This document shows, in pieces, positions 33,663 through 42,820 of a stretch of DNA of 64,000 nt (position 1 is its first letter; each line of letters begins with the position of its first letter). Both the position numbers and the translations under genes were made by a program. This DNA comes from Alphaproteobacteria bacterium (GTDB lineage: Bacteria; Pseudomonadota; Alphaproteobacteria; Micropepsales; Micropepsaceae): contig CANIAL010000010.1 in assembly GCA_947465395.1 (NCBI GenBank), positions 1 to 64,000 of the forward strand, written 5' to 3'. The notes beneath the pieces are model-generated. The model was not told where the DNA came from and did not search any database. It saw nothing but the letters and a program-made list of their open reading frames with translations.

Positions 33663-35013
33663 TTTCGCGCCAAAATTCGCACCGGGCAAGTTCATCAAGC
33701 GTTTCCTGCCCCGCGGGCTGTTCGGCCGTTCGCTGATCATCATCGTGGCGCCGATGGTGCTGCTGCAGGGCATCGTCACTTACGTGTTCTTTGAACGCGA
33801 CCTGGATTCCACCACAAGGCGCCTCGCCCGCGATGTCGCCGCCGATGTTGCGCTGCTGGTGGCGCTGGAAGATTCCACGCCCGCGCTGGAACGCGACGGG
33901 TTGCGCGCCCTGTCCGCGCGCCAGCTTGGCTATCGCCTTACCTTCCATGACGGCCAGCATCTGAAGCCCAGCGATGGGCCGCCCCGCAACACGATTGATA
34001 TCGCGCTGGACGACATATTGGCCCGCCGCATCGGTGCGGATCGAAACTTCACCACCGACAGGGTGGGCGAGGATTTCCTGATCAAGGCGGAAACCCATGA
34101 CGGCGTGCTGGACGTGCTGGCGGCGCGTGACCGGGTCACCGTGTCCCAGCCCGACATTTTCATCCTGTGGATGATGGGATCGGCGCTGATCCTGGTGGCC
34201 ATCGCCATCCTGTTTTTGCGCAACCAGGTTCGCCCCATCGAAAGGCTGGCCCGCGCCGCTGAGCAGTTCGGCAAGGGCCGCCCCGTGGCCGACTTCAAGC
34301 CTTACGGCGCCACCGAAGTGCGCCGCGCCGCCCAGGCCTTCATCACCATGCGCGAACGCATTGACCGCCATGTCAGCCAGCGCACGGAAATGCTGGCCGG
34401 CGTCAGCCATGACATCAAGACGCCGCTGACCCGCATGAAGCTGGCGCTGGCCATGATGGACAAGGGCGCCGCGCCCAATGACCTGAAGGCGCTGGGCGCC
34501 GACATCGCCGAGATGGAGCATATGCTGGACGATTACCTCAACTTCGCGCGCGGCGAAGGCGGCGAGGAATCGGAAGGCGTGGATTTGGGCGAGCTGGTGC
34601 GCGATGCGGCGGCGGCCAGCGCCAAGGCGCTGGCGGGCGGCGAGGCGCGTCTTGTCGTGCATGCGCCCGATGGATTGCGGCTCAGCGTCAAGCGGGCGGC
34701 GTTGCGCCGCTGCCTCACCAACCTGGTGGACAATGCCCTCAAGCATGGCCGCAAGGTGGCGGTGACATTGGCGCGTGACGAACGCTTCGCGGAAATCGCG
34801 GTGGAGGATGACGGGCCGGGCATTGCCGAGAGCCGCCGCGAGGAAGCCTTCCGGCCCTTTCACCGCCTGGACGAAGGCCGCAATTTGCAAAGCGGCGGCT
34901 CCGGCCTTGGCCTGGCCATCGCCCGCGACATCGCCCGCGCGCATGGTGGTGAAGTGATCTTGGGCCACAGCTCTATGGGCGGTTTGTCCGCAACCATCCG
35001 ACTGCCAGTTTAG
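33655..35013 (+). CDS. EnvZ-like sensor histidine kinase
   Basis: A 452-residue membrane kinase. There are two transmembrane segments (about 26-46 and 168-188) around a periplasmic sensor of about 120 residues, then a HAMP linker. The H box contains His252 (VSHDIKTPLTR), followed by the N box NLVDNALKHG and G boxes VEDDGPGI and GGSGLGLAIARD. All catalytic features are intact. It overlaps the regulator upstream by eight bases. The start at 33655 is the only one that keeps the N-terminal region before the first membrane segment. Confidence 0.92.
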   Translation: MADFAPKFAPGKFIKRFLPRGLFGRSLIIIVAPMVLLQGIVTYVFFERDLDSTTRRLARDVAADVALLVALEDSTPALERDGLRALSARQLGYRLTFHDGQHLKPSDGPPRNTIDIALDDILARRIGADRNFTTDRVGEDFLIKAETHDGVLDVLAARDRVTVSQPDIFILWMMGSALILVAIAILFLRNQVRPIERLARAAEQFGKGRPVADFKPYGATEVRRAAQAFITMRERIDRHVSQRTEMLAGVSHDIKTPLTRMKLALAMMDKGAAPNDLKALGADIAEMEHMLDDYLNFARGEGGEESEGVDLGELVRDAAAASAKALAGGEARLVVHAPDGLRLSVKRAALRRCLTNLVDNALKHGRKVAVTLARDERFAEIAVEDDGPGIAESRREEAFRPFHRLDEGRNLQSGGSGLGLAIARDIARAHGGEVILGHSSMGGLSATIRLPV

Positions 35014-35828
35014 CGCAATTCTTCTGCCCTTTTGCGGGCGGCGCGGATGGCGCGCTTCATCAGCGGCGTCAGGCCATCCTTTGCCATCAAGACTTTCAGC
35101 GCCGCTTCGGTGGTGCCGCCGGGGCTGGTCACGGCCTGGCGCAAGGACGCCGCCGGTGATTTGTCCGCCGCCAGCAAGGCGCCCGCCCCCGCCACCGTGG
35201 CGCGGGCCAGCTGCTCGGCCTCTGCATGCGCCAACCCTTCGGCGATACCGGCTTCCGTCATGGCTTCCACCATCAGGAAAAGATAGGCGGGGCCGGAACC
35301 GGACAGGGCCGTGACGCTGTCAATCAGGCCTTCCTTCTTTACCCAGACGGTCTGTCCCAGCGCCTTCAACAGCGCATCGGCCTTTTTGATGTCGGCGGGC
35401 TTGGCGTTTTTCGCCGCATACAGTCCGGTGATGCCTTGGCCAATTGCGCCCGGCGTGTTGGGCATGGCGCGGATGATGCGCGCATCCCGCCCCCACGCTT
35501 TATAGAGCGCATCGGTATGGGTGCCGGCGGCAATGGAAATCATCAGCGCGCCATTCTTGGAGAAGCCTGCCAGCACCGGCGCTTCGCCTTTCAATATCTG
35601 CGGCTTGAGAGCCACCAGGCAGGCGGCGATCTTTTTCGCCTTCACCTGTGACGGCGCGGCGACCAGCGTGATCTGTTTCTTGCGGGCAAGGTTTTTCAGG
35701 TCTGCAGAAGGTTTCGGTTCGACCACCGTCACCGGGCCAATATCACGTGCCAGCCAGCCCTTGAGCAGCGCACCACCCATGCGGCCCGCGCCAATAAGAA
35801 GGACGCTACCATTTGAAGAGGGGCTCAC
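35010..35828 (-). CDS. proC: Pyrroline-5-carboxylate reductase
   Basis: A 272-residue NAD(P)H-dependent enzyme that makes proline from pyrroline-5-carboxylate. The Rossmann segment LLIGAGRMGGALLKGW is near the N-terminus and VTALSGSGPAYLFLMVEA, PGGTTEAAL and similar C-terminal blocks are typical. The start is GTG at 35828, overlapping the YbjN-like stop (GTGA). It converges with the kinase gene, their stops overlapping by three bases. Confidence 0.92.
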   Translation of the reverse strand: MSPSSNGSVLLIGAGRMGGALLKGWLARDIGPVTVVEPKPSADLKNLARKKQITLVAAPSQVKAKKIAACLVALKPQILKGEAPVLAGFSKNGALMISIAAGTHTDALYKAWGRDARIIRAMPNTPGAIGQGITGLYAAKNAKPADIKKADALLKALGQTVWVKKEGLIDSVTALSGSGPAYLFLMVEAMTEAGIAEGLAHAEAEQLARATVAGAGALLAADKSPAASLRQAVTSPGGTTEAALKVLMAKDGLTPLMKRAIRAARKRAEELR

Positions 35829-36328
35829 GCGCGCCCCGCGCACTCCAGCACCGCGGCATCCACCGCATCCTTGGCGCTCTTGCCGCCCCAGAGCACGAAC
35901 TGGAAGGCGGGGTAGTAATGTTCGCAGGCTTCCAGCGCCAAATTCAGCAGCGCCTCGCATTGCGCTTCGCTGGCCTCCGCGCCGGGGAAAATCATGGCAT
36001 GGCGGAACACGATGGTGCCGTCTTCATGCCAAAGGTCGAAATGCCCGATCCACAGCCGCGCATTCACATACATCAGAAGGTCGGCGACATTCTGGCGGCG
36101 GGTATCGTCGGTGATGCGCATGTCGAAGGTGGAGGTCAGATGCAGAGACTTCAAATCTTCGCGCCAGGAGAAACTGAAATGATGGTCGCTCCACTTGCCG
36201 GCCACCGACAGGTTCAGCTCGTCACGGTTCTGGCGTTCAAAGGCCCAGCCATTATCCTCGACCGTGCGTTCCAGCATATCGATGGGATGCGGCGCATGCG
36301 CGAACTCGTCCTGGTGCATGACGGTCAT
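35825..36328 (-). CDS. YbjN-domain (type III secretion chaperone-fold) protein
   Basis: A 167-residue product with the YbjN signature DNGWAFERQNRDELNLSVAG, then FSFSWREDLKSLHLT, and a later WIGHFDLWHEDGTIVFRHA. Members share a fold with type III secretion chaperones and have an unclear regulatory role. The start at 36328 follows GGAGTTCCTTG; a second ATG nine bases later is also possible. proC is translationally coupled by a four-base overlap. Confidence 0.8.
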   Translation of the reverse strand: MTVMHQDEFAHAPHPIDMLERTVEDNGWAFERQNRDELNLSVAGKWSDHHFSFSWREDLKSLHLTSTFDMRITDDTRRQNVADLLMYVNARLWIGHFDLWHEDGTIVFRHAMIFPGAEASEAQCEALLNLALEACEHYYPAFQFVLWGGKSAKDAVDAAVLECAGRA

Positions 36329-36486
36329 CAAGGAACTCCCAAACCCCGATGCGTCGCGCCGGGCAAAACGAAGCAGTGCGACCCAAACTGGCACAGGCTT
36401 TTGCGCAGGCACAAGAGTCGCAGACTCCGCGAATGTGTATCCGCGAAAGATTCCACAGCTTTGATGACGCCAAGTGATTCGCGGGG

Positions 36487-36744
36487 CTAGCCCTGCTTGC
36501 CCGAACTTGACTCAAGGGCCGCTATCCGCGCCGCCAGGGCCTCATTCTCGGCCCGGGCCTTGGCGGCCATGGCCTTCACGGCCTCGAACTCCTCGCGCGG
36601 CACGAAGTCCATGTCGGCCACAAGCTTCTCCAGCCGCTGGCGGACAAAGCTGTCGATCTCGGCGCGCACGCCCTGGGCCATGCCCGCGGCATCTGTGAAG
36701 GCCTTGGCCACGCCGTCCAGGAAAGGGTTGTCAGTCTGTGCCAT
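36487..36744 (-). CDS. ubiK: Ubiquinone biosynthesis accessory factor UbiK (BMFP family)
   Basis: An 85-residue, mostly helical protein with a membrane-binding N-terminal region (NPFLDGVAKAFTDAAGMAQG). A C-terminal coiled coil follows (REEFEAVKAMAAKARAENEALAARIAAL). UbiK supports the late steps of ubiquinone synthesis by binding UbiJ or lipids. AGGAGATCCCC precedes the ATG at 36744. It is divergent from lgt. Confidence 0.87.
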   Translation of the reverse strand: MAQTDNPFLDGVAKAFTDAAGMAQGVRAEIDSFVRQRLEKLVADMDFVPREEFEAVKAMAAKARAENEALAARIAALESSSGKQG

Positions 36745-36818
36745 GGGGATCTCCTGAAACGCCTGTATGGCGGGGCACAACTCTTGACACAATGGCCAAA
36801 TGGCCGCGAGCTTGGCCC

Positions 36819-37697
36819 ATGCAACCCATGTATCAAGCCATCCTGCCCTTTCCCCAGATTGACCCGGTGCTGCTGCATCTGGGGCCGCTGTCCATCCGCT
36901 GGTACGCCCTGGCCTATATCGCCGGGCTGCTGCTGGCCTGGTGGGGGATTTTGCGGGCGCTGCGCCAGCCGAACCTGTGGGCCAACACCACATTCCACGG
37001 CAAGCCGCCCGCCAATGAAGAACAGATCGGCGACCTGGTGGTCTGGTGCACCTTCGGCGTCATCCTGGGCGGGCGCCTGGGCTGGGACCTGATCTATGGC
37101 ACCGTGCTGTGCAGCGTTTCGCCCTATGCCGATTTCTGCCGGGGGCTGCCTTACGCCTTTGTCACCAACCCCATCAAGCTGTTCGCGGCCTGGGAAGGCG
37201 GCATGTCCTTCCATGGCGGGCTGTTCGGCGTGGTGGTGGCGGTGTGGCTTTTCTCCCGCCGGCGCAAACTGAAAATGCTGCCGCTGGCCGACCTGGCCTG
37301 CGCCTTCGCGCCCATCGGCTTGTTCTTTGGGCGGCTGGCCAATTTCATCAATGGCGAATTGTGGGGCCGCGCCTCGACCGCGCCCTGGGCCATGATCTTC
37401 CCGCGCGGCGGTCCCATCCCGCGCCATCCCAGCCAACTCTACGAAGCGGCGCTGGAAGGCATCGTGCTGTTCATCATCATGCAGGTGGCGCTTCGCGTCT
37501 TCCACGCCCAGAAGCGGCCCGGATTGCTGGCGGGCATTTTCTTCTTCTTCTATGGCTGCTTCCGTTTCGTCTCGGAATTCTACCGCGAGCCGGATGCGCC
37601 CTTTCTCGGCCCGGTCAGCATGGGCATGGCGCTGTCCATCCCGGTGTGGCTGACGGCGGCCGCGCTGATCGCTGTCGCCTGTCGCAAGAAAACATGA
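36819..37697 (+). CDS. lgt: Prolipoprotein diacylglyceryl transferase
   Basis: A roughly 292-residue membrane enzyme that attaches diacylglycerol to lipobox cysteines. Seven or so transmembrane segments are visible, with FHGGLFGVV, the Lgt signature GRLANFINGELWGR, and HPSQLYEA. Start choice is uncertain: 36792, 36819 and 36828 are all in frame, none with a good ribosome site. The middle choice gives normal length. The methyltransferase overlaps the stop by four bases. Confidence 0.93.
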   Translation: MQPMYQAILPFPQIDPVLLHLGPLSIRWYALAYIAGLLLAWWGILRALRQPNLWANTTFHGKPPANEEQIGDLVVWCTFGVILGGRLGWDLIYGTVLCSVSPYADFCRGLPYAFVTNPIKLFAAWEGGMSFHGGLFGVVVAVWLFSRRRKLKMLPLADLACAFAPIGLFFGRLANFINGELWGRASTAPWAMIFPRGGPIPRHPSQLYEAALEGIVLFIIMQVALRVFHAQKRPGLLAGIFFFFYGCFRFVSEFYREPDAPFLGPVSMGMALSIPVWLTAAALIAVACRKKT

Positions 37698-38788
37698 CAT
37701 CAGCATTGAAGATGGGGCTTGAAGGCCGCATCGCCGCCCTGATCGCGGCGCAAGGCCCCATCACCGTGGCGCAGTTCATGACCATGGCATTGCATGACGC
37801 GGAAGGCGGTTACTACGCCACCCGCGATCCGCTGGGCCGGGATTTCACCACCGCGCCGGAAATCAGCCAGATGTTCGGCGAGATGCTGGGCCTGTGGTGC
37901 GCCGCAGCCTGGCGCGACCAGGGCTGCCCCAAAAATCCCATGCTGGTGGAATTGGGGCCGGGGCGCGGCAGCCTGATGGCCGACGCGCTGCGGGCCTTGC
38001 GGGCGCAAAAGGCGCTGCCGGATTTCTGCGACGGGCTGGAATTGGTGATGGTGGAAGCCAGCCCCGTGCTGCGCGCTTTGCAGGAAAAGGCGTTGGCAAA
38101 CGCGAATGTGAACATACGCTGGGCCACCCATTTCGACGACAGCATGGCGCAGCGGCCGCTGTTTGTTCTGGCGAATGAATTTTTCGATGCCCTGCCCATC
38201 CGCCAGTTCGTCAGGACAGCGCGCGGCTGGTGCGAGCGCATGGTGACGCAGGCTGGCGGCAAGCTGGCCTTCGCGCTGGCGCCGCTGGTGACGCCGCCCT
38301 CGCTGATCCCAAAGGCCGACGCACCCGATGGCGGCGTACATGAAGTATCCGCTTCCTCCACCGCGCTGGCGGGCGAGATTGCGCGCGTGATCGCGGCCAA
38401 GGGCGGGGCGGCGCTGTTCCTGGATTACGGCCATGGCGAAGCGGCGGGCCATGGCGAAACCCTGCAGGCCATTGGCGGCGGCGGTTTCGCCGATGTCCTG
38501 GCGCAGCCGGGCGCGCAGGATATTACCGCGCATGTGGATTTCGCGGCGCTGGCCGACGCCGCCCGCCACGCCGGCGCGGCCGTGCATGGTCCGCTGGGCC
38601 AGGGCGCGTTCCTCAACCGTTTGGGCATGGGTGCGCGGGCGCAGCAGTTGGCCACTGCAAATCCCAATGCCGCCGCTGATGTGCAGGCCGCGCTGGCGCG
38701 TTTGACCAGCCCGGCCCAAATGGGCGAATTGTTCAAGGCGCTGGCGATCCTGCCGCCTTCCGCGCCAACGCCCCCCGGTTTTGCATGA
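37694..38788 (+). CDS. SAM-dependent methyltransferase, MidA/NDUFAF7 family
   Basis: A 364-residue protein with the SAM-binding block LVELGPGRGSLMADALRAL and the conserved DFTTAPEISQMFGE and LANEFFDALP segments of the COG1565 family. The mitochondrial homologue NDUFAF7 methylates an arginine of complex I, so this enzyme may do likewise in the bacterium. It starts inside the lgt stop and its own stop overlaps the pgeF start (ATGA). Confidence 0.9.
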   Translation: MTSALKMGLEGRIAALIAAQGPITVAQFMTMALHDAEGGYYATRDPLGRDFTTAPEISQMFGEMLGLWCAAAWRDQGCPKNPMLVELGPGRGSLMADALRALRAQKALPDFCDGLELVMVEASPVLRALQEKALANANVNIRWATHFDDSMAQRPLFVLANEFFDALPIRQFVRTARGWCERMVTQAGGKLAFALAPLVTPPSLIPKADAPDGGVHEVSASSTALAGEIARVIAAKGGAALFLDYGHGEAAGHGETLQAIGGGGFADVLAQPGAQDITAHVDFAALADAARHAGAAVHGPLGQGAFLNRLGMGARAQQLATANPNAAADVQAALARLTSPAQMGELFKALAILPPSAPTPPGFA

Positions 38789-39528
38789 GCATGGACATTC
38801 ACCGCGCCGCAAATCTTTCTGGCATCGCGCACGGCTTTTTCGGCCGCGCTGGCGGCGTCTCGGCGGGGCTTTATGAAAGCCTGAATTGCGGGCCGGGCAG
38901 CAAGGACGATCCGAAGGCTGTGGCCGAAAACCGCAAGCGCGTCACGGCGACATTCGATGCCCGCGCCAGGCTGGCCACCCTGGCGCAAATCCACAGCCCC
39001 ATCGTCCATGTCGTGGGCGCGGATTGGGATTGCCCGCAAGGCGACGCCATGGTGACCGCCCAGCCCGGCATTATCCTTGGCATCCTCACTGCTGATTGCG
39101 CGCCGGTGCTGTTCGCGGATTCGCAGGCGCGCGTGATCGGCGCCGCCCATGCCGGCTGGAAGGGCGCGGTGGGGGGAGTCCTGGAAGCCGCCATCGCCGC
39201 CATGCAGAAATTGGGCGCAACCCGCATCCACGCCGCCATCGGCCCCACCATCGCGCAGGAAGATTACGAAGTGGGCGCGGATTTCCGCACCGCCTTCACC
39301 GCCGCCGACCGCAACTACTTTTCGCCCGCCATCCGGCCAAGGCATTTCCAGTTCAACCTGCCCGGCTATATCGCCATGCGGCTGGCGCGGGCTGGAATCG
39401 AAAACATCACCGATCTGGCGCTTTCCACCTACCCGCCCGGCAACGGCTTTTTCAGCTTCCGGCGCACCACCCATGCCGGAGAGCCGGATTATGGGCGGCA
39501 AATCTCGGCCCTGATGATAAAGCCCTGA
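38785..39528 (+). CDS. pgeF: Peptidoglycan editing factor PgeF (laccase-domain, YfiH family)
   Basis: A 247-residue laccase-domain protein. Metal-linked residues appear in LAQIHS, LTADCAPVL and AAHAGWKG, with HFQFNLPGYIA later, matching the YfiH family. In E. coli PgeF removes wrongly incorporated L-serine from peptidoglycan precursors; members also have purine nucleoside phosphorylase activity. It overlaps the methyltransferase upstream by four bases. Confidence 0.9.
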   Translation: MSMDIHRAANLSGIAHGFFGRAGGVSAGLYESLNCGPGSKDDPKAVAENRKRVTATFDARARLATLAQIHSPIVHVVGADWDCPQGDAMVTAQPGIILGILTADCAPVLFADSQARVIGAAHAGWKGAVGGVLEAAIAAMQKLGATRIHAAIGPTIAQEDYEVGADFRTAFTAADRNYFSPAIRPRHFQFNLPGYIAMRLARAGIENITDLALSTYPPGNGFFSFRRTTHAGEPDYGRQISALMIKP

Positions 39529-39601
39529 GCTAAACCCAAACCGGGTTGCGGGGGTGCCCCCCAGCGGCTAAAAGCCCGTCACAAAGCTGATGGGGCGAGC
39601 G

Positions 39602-40561
39602 ATGACGGATTTGAACGGTTCGCGCGGCATGCGCCTGATCGCGGGCAATTCCAACCGCCCCTTGGTGGACGCCATCGGCAAGCATCTGGGCCTGTCGCCG
39701 GTCAAGGCCGATGTCCGCCGCTTCGCCGACATGGAAGTCTTCGTCGAGGTCCAGGAAAATGTCCGCGGCGAGGACATGTTCGTGATCCAGTCCACCAGCT
39801 TTCCCGCCAACGACAATCTGATGGAATTGCTGATCATGATTGACGCGCTGCGCCGCGCATCGGCCCGGCGCATCACCGCGGTGATCCCCTATTTCGGTTA
39901 CGCCCGGCAGGACCGCAAGGTCGGCCCGCGCACGCCCATCTCCGCCAAGCTGGTGGCCAATTTGATCACCGAGGCGGGCGCCAACCGCGTCCTCACGGTG
40001 GATTTGCATGCCGGGCAAATACAGGGCTTTTTCGACATTCCCACCGACAATCTTTTCGCCATGCCGGTGATGGTGAAAGACATCAAGGAACAGCTGGGCG
40101 ACAAGCTGCCCATGGTCATCTCCCCCGATGTTGGCGGCGTGGTGCGCGCCCGTGCGCTGGCCACGCGGCTGGGCACCGACCTTGCCATCGTGGACAAGCG
40201 CCGCGCCAAGGCGGGCGAATCCGAAGTCATGAACATCATCGGCGATGTCGAAGGCCAGGCTTGCGTCCTGATTGACGATATCGTGGATTCCGGCGGCACC
40301 ATCTGCAACGCCGCCGAGGCGCTTTTGAAAAACGGCGCCACCGAAGTCTATGCCTATGCCACCCATGGCGTGCTGTCGGGCAAGGCCGTGGAGCGCATCA
40401 GGAATTCCAAGCTGAAATCCATGGTGGTGACGGATTCCATTGAATCCACCGCCGACATGCGCGCCTGCCCCAATATCCGCACCGTTTCCATCGCTCCCCT
40501 GATCGGCGAGGCCATGCGGCGGATCAATAACGAAGCCAGCGTGTCGAGTCTTTTTGATTAG
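39602..40561 (+). CDS. prs: Ribose-phosphate pyrophosphokinase
   Basis: A 319-residue enzyme making PRPP from ribose-5-phosphate and ATP. The family blocks [35 protein letters not shown] segment and the PRPP-binding loop [12 protein letters not shown] are all present. The ATG at 39602 has GGGGCGAG before it; the ATG at 39590 is an alternative. The stop is followed by a T-rich stretch and repeat copy D. Confidence 0.95.
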   Translation: MTDLNGSRGMRLIAGNSNRPLVDAIGKHLGLSPVKADVRRFADMEVFVEVQENVRGEDMFVIQSTSFPANDNLMELLIMIDALRRASARRITAVIPYFGYARQDRKVGPRTPISAKLVANLITEAGANRVLTVDLHAGQIQGFFDIPTDNLFAMPVMVKDIKEQLGDKLPMVISPDVGGVVRARALATRLGTDLAIVDKRRAKAGESEVMNIIGDVEGQACVLIDDIVDSGGTICNAAEALLKNGATEVYAYATHGVLSGKAVERIRNSKLKSMVVTDSIESTADMRACPNIRTVSIAPLIGEAMRRINNEASVSSLFD

Positions 40562-40573
40562 TTTTTTTTGATT

Positions 40574-40670
40574 CCCCCATCCGTCACAGCTCGGGTCGGC
40601 AAGGGCCGACACCTCGCTGCGACACCTTCCCCCACCAGATGCTCCGCATCGCGGGGGAAGGGAGCCGGAG
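40574..40670 (+). repeat. Two-hairpin palindromic repeat, copy D
   Basis: It opens CCCCCATCCGTCACAGC, with a first hairpin using GTCGGC and GCCGAC. ACACCTTCCCCCACC then leads to the hairpin GATGC-TCC-GCATC, followed by GCGGGGGAAGGG. It fills most of the prs-GST gap, ending about ten bases before the GST start. Confidence 0.7.
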
Positions 40671-40679
40671 TTTCCCTTG

Positions 40680-41312
40680 ATGCTCAAACTGTTTCACGCT
40701 CCCAATGCCTGCTCCCTGGCGCCCCATATCGCGCTCAACGAAACGGGCGCGGATTACGAAGCCATCCAGGTGGACACCAGGGGCGGCGAGCAGCGCACCC
40801 CCGCCTATCTTGCCATCAATCCCAAGGGCAAGGTCCCGGCGCTGGCCACCGACCGCGGCATGCTGACCGAAGTGCCGGTGATCCTGGGTTACATCGGCCG
40901 CAGCTTTCCCGCCGCCGCCCTGGTCCCCACCGACCAGTTTGATTTCTTCCAGATGCAGTCCTTCAACTCGTATCTGGCCTCCACCGTCCATATCGCCTTC
41001 GCGCATCTCTTCCGGCCCGAGCGTTATGGCGACAGCGACGCGGCCAAGGCCGACATGCGCGCCAAGGTGCCGTCTGCCCTCAAGACCCATTTCCAGATCA
41101 TCGAGGACCAGCTGGCCGATGGCCGCCCCTGGATCCATGGCGACGCCTATACGGTCAGCGACCCCTATCTTTATGTCTTCTCCCGCTGGCTGGAGCGGGA
41201 GGGCGCGGGCGGCTCTGCCCACCTGCCCCATGTGCGCGCCCACCGCGACCGCATGCAGGCCCGCCCCGCCGTGGCCAATACCCTGAAAGCCGAGGGCCTG
41301 GAGCCGGTCTGA
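40680..41312 (+). CDS. Glutathione S-transferase-like protein
   Basis: A 210-residue protein with the thioredoxin-fold N-domain (MLKLFHAPNACSLAPHIALN), where the NACSLAPHI pattern is typical of the beta-class GST active site. An all-helical C-domain ends VRAHRDRMQARPAV. The KVPALATDRG segment follows the cis-proline position. Substrate unknown. The start at 40680 has a TTG three bases upstream in the same frame; ATG is preferred. It is the first of two GST-like genes in the window. Confidence 0.83.
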   Translation: MLKLFHAPNACSLAPHIALNETGADYEAIQVDTRGGEQRTPAYLAINPKGKVPALATDRGMLTEVPVILGYIGRSFPAAALVPTDQFDFFQMQSFNSYLASTVHIAFAHLFRPERYGDSDAAKADMRAKVPSALKTHFQIIEDQLADGRPWIHGDAYTVSDPYLYVFSRWLEREGAGGSAHLPHVRAHRDRMQARPAVANTLKAEGLEPV

Positions 41313-41336
41313 AGCCCGTCCGGGGACGGTCCAGAA

Positions 41337-41356
41337 GGCCGGTTGCGAAACCGGCC
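41337..41356 (+). terminator. Hairpin downstream of the GST gene
   Basis: GGCCGGTTGCGAAACCGGCC is a perfect eight-base stem with a four-base loop, 24 bases after the GST stop and 81 bases before rplY. No T tract follows, so it could be an intrinsic terminator of low efficiency or a leader structure of rplY. Confidence 0.45.
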
Positions 41357-41437
41357 ACCATCCGCTAAAAGCCCCGCTTTCCGGCACATATCCCGCACTT
41401 TGGGGGATCAGGCCGGGCATCATCGGGAATCGGAAAA

Positions 41438-42184
41438 ATGGCGCAGGTTCAGGAACTTAAGGCAGAAGCACGCACCGGCACGGGCAAGGGCCCGGCCTAT
41501 CAGGCGCGCCTCAAGGGCCAGCTCCCCGGCGTTGTTTATGGCGGCGACGCCACCCCCGAAAACGTCAATGTGGATGCCCGCACCCTGGAGCGTCACCTGG
41601 AAAAGGGCGGCTTCCTGACCACCCTGTTCATGCTGGACGTGGCGGGCAAGAAAACCCGCGTCATTCCGCGCCAGCTTCAGCTTGATCCCGTCAGCGACAA
41701 ACCCGTGCATGTGGACTTCATGCGCCTGGCCGCTGGCGCGAAAGTACGCCTGGAAATTCCCGTGCATTTCGTGGGCCAGGGCGAATCGCCGGGCCTGAAA
41801 AAGGGCGGCGTGCTGAACATCGTGCGCCACGAAATTGATCTGGTCTGCTCGGCCGACAATATTCCCAGCGCCATCACCGTGGATGTCAGCAAGCTGGACA
41901 TCAACGGCACCGTGCACATCTCCGCCCTGGAATTGCCGGAAGGCGCCAAGGTCGTGGTGCGCGGCCGTGACTTCACCGTCTGCTCCATCGTTGCGCCCAC
42001 CAGCGTCATCGAAGAGCAGAAGGCCGCCGCCGCCGCTGCCGCCGCCCCCGTCGTGGAAGCCGCCCCCGCCGAAGGCGCTGCCGCGCCTGCCGCTGGCGCC
42101 GCGCCCGCCGCTGGTGCTGCTGCCGCCAAGGGTGCGCCCGCTGCGGGTGCCAAGGCTGCGCCCGCCGCCGCTCCCAAGAAGTAA
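41438..42184 (+). CDS. rplY: 50S ribosomal protein L25/general stress protein Ctc
   Basis: A 248-residue L25 of the long (Ctc) type that binds 5S rRNA. The N-domain contains ARTGTGKGPAYQARLKG and the second beta domain continues to about residue 190. The last 55-60 residues form a low-complexity Ala/Pro/Lys tail. Such tails are common in long L25 proteins. It is followed by pth 42 bases later, a usual neighbour, with AAGGATGG before the pth start. Confidence 0.93.
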   Translation: MAQVQELKAEARTGTGKGPAYQARLKGQLPGVVYGGDATPENVNVDARTLERHLEKGGFLTTLFMLDVAGKKTRVIPRQLQLDPVSDKPVHVDFMRLAAGAKVRLEIPVHFVGQGESPGLKKGGVLNIVRHEIDLVCSADNIPSAITVDVSKLDINGTVHISALELPEGAKVVVRGRDFTVCSIVAPTSVIEEQKAAAAAAAAPVVEAAPAEGAAAPAAGAAPAAGAAAAKGAPAAGAKAAPAAAPKK

Positions 42185-42226
42185 CACGCCCGCATCCGTC
42201 AGGATGCGCGCGTGAAGGATGGCGTC

Positions 42227-42820
42227 ATGTCCGGCACCGCGCTTCTGATTGTTGGCCTGGGCAATCCCGGCGCGCAATATGCGAAGAACCGGCACAATGC
42301 CGGTTTCATCATCGCTGACGAACTGCATGCCCATTACCGTTTCGGCCCCTGGCGCGCCAAGTTTGACGGCATGCTGGCGGAAGGCACGCTGTCGGGACGA
42401 AAGACATTTCTGCTGAAGCCCATGACCTACATGAATGACAGCGGCGTCAGCGTCGGCCCCGCCCTGCGCTTCTTCAAGCTGCCGCTGGAAGCGCTGGTGG
42501 TGATCCATGACGAGATTGACCTGGCCCCCGGCAAGGTGAAGGCCAAGGCAGGCGGCGGCGATGCCGGGCAGAACGGCCTGCGCTCCATCACCGCCACCCT
42601 GGGCGCGGATTACCGGCGGGTGCGCATCGGCATCGGCCATCCCGGCCACAAGGATTTGGTGGCGCCCTATGTGCTGCAGAATTTCAGCAAGGATGACATC
42701 GCCTGGCTGAAGCCGCTGGCGGATGCGGTTGTGGATGCCGCGCCGTTGTTGGCGGGGGACGATGATGCCGGTTTCATGTCGAAGGTCGCCCTTCTGACCA
42801 AGCAGAAAGACAAGCAATAA
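42227..42820 (+). CDS. pth: Peptidyl-tRNA hydrolase
   Basis: A 197-residue enzyme that releases peptides from stalled peptidyl-tRNA. Active-site residues include Asn13 (LGNPGAQY), His23 (NRHNAGF) and the Asp in VVIHDEIDL; KPMTYMNDSG is also conserved. The start at 42227 follows AAGGATGG; a GTG five codons upstream is in frame. The next ATG (ychF) overlaps its stop by one base, a common gene order. Confidence 0.94.
   Translation: MSGTALLIVGLGNPGAQYAKNRHNAGFIIADELHAHYRFGPWRAKFDGMLAEGTLSGRKTFLLKPMTYMNDSGVSVGPALRFFKLPLEALVVIHDEIDLAPGKVKAKAGGGDAGQNGLRSITATLGADYRRVRIGIGHPGHKDLVAPYVLQNFSKDDIAWLKPLADAVVDAAPLLAGDDDAGFMSKVALLTKQKDKQ

Noticed and set aside
36784-36812. A sigma-70 promoter (TTGACA) before lgt
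   Set aside because: TTGACA is present at 36784 but no TATAAT-like -10 lies at the right spacing.
37046-37693. Upstream extension of the methyltransferase frame inside lgt
   Set aside because: The extension overlaps lgt, whose motifs are clear, and the ATG at 37694 overlaps the lgt stop in the ordinary ATGA way.
41337-41437. A ribosomal-protein leader regulatory RNA before rplY
   Set aside because: Only one hairpin without conserved flanks is visible; no known L25 leader motif could be matched.
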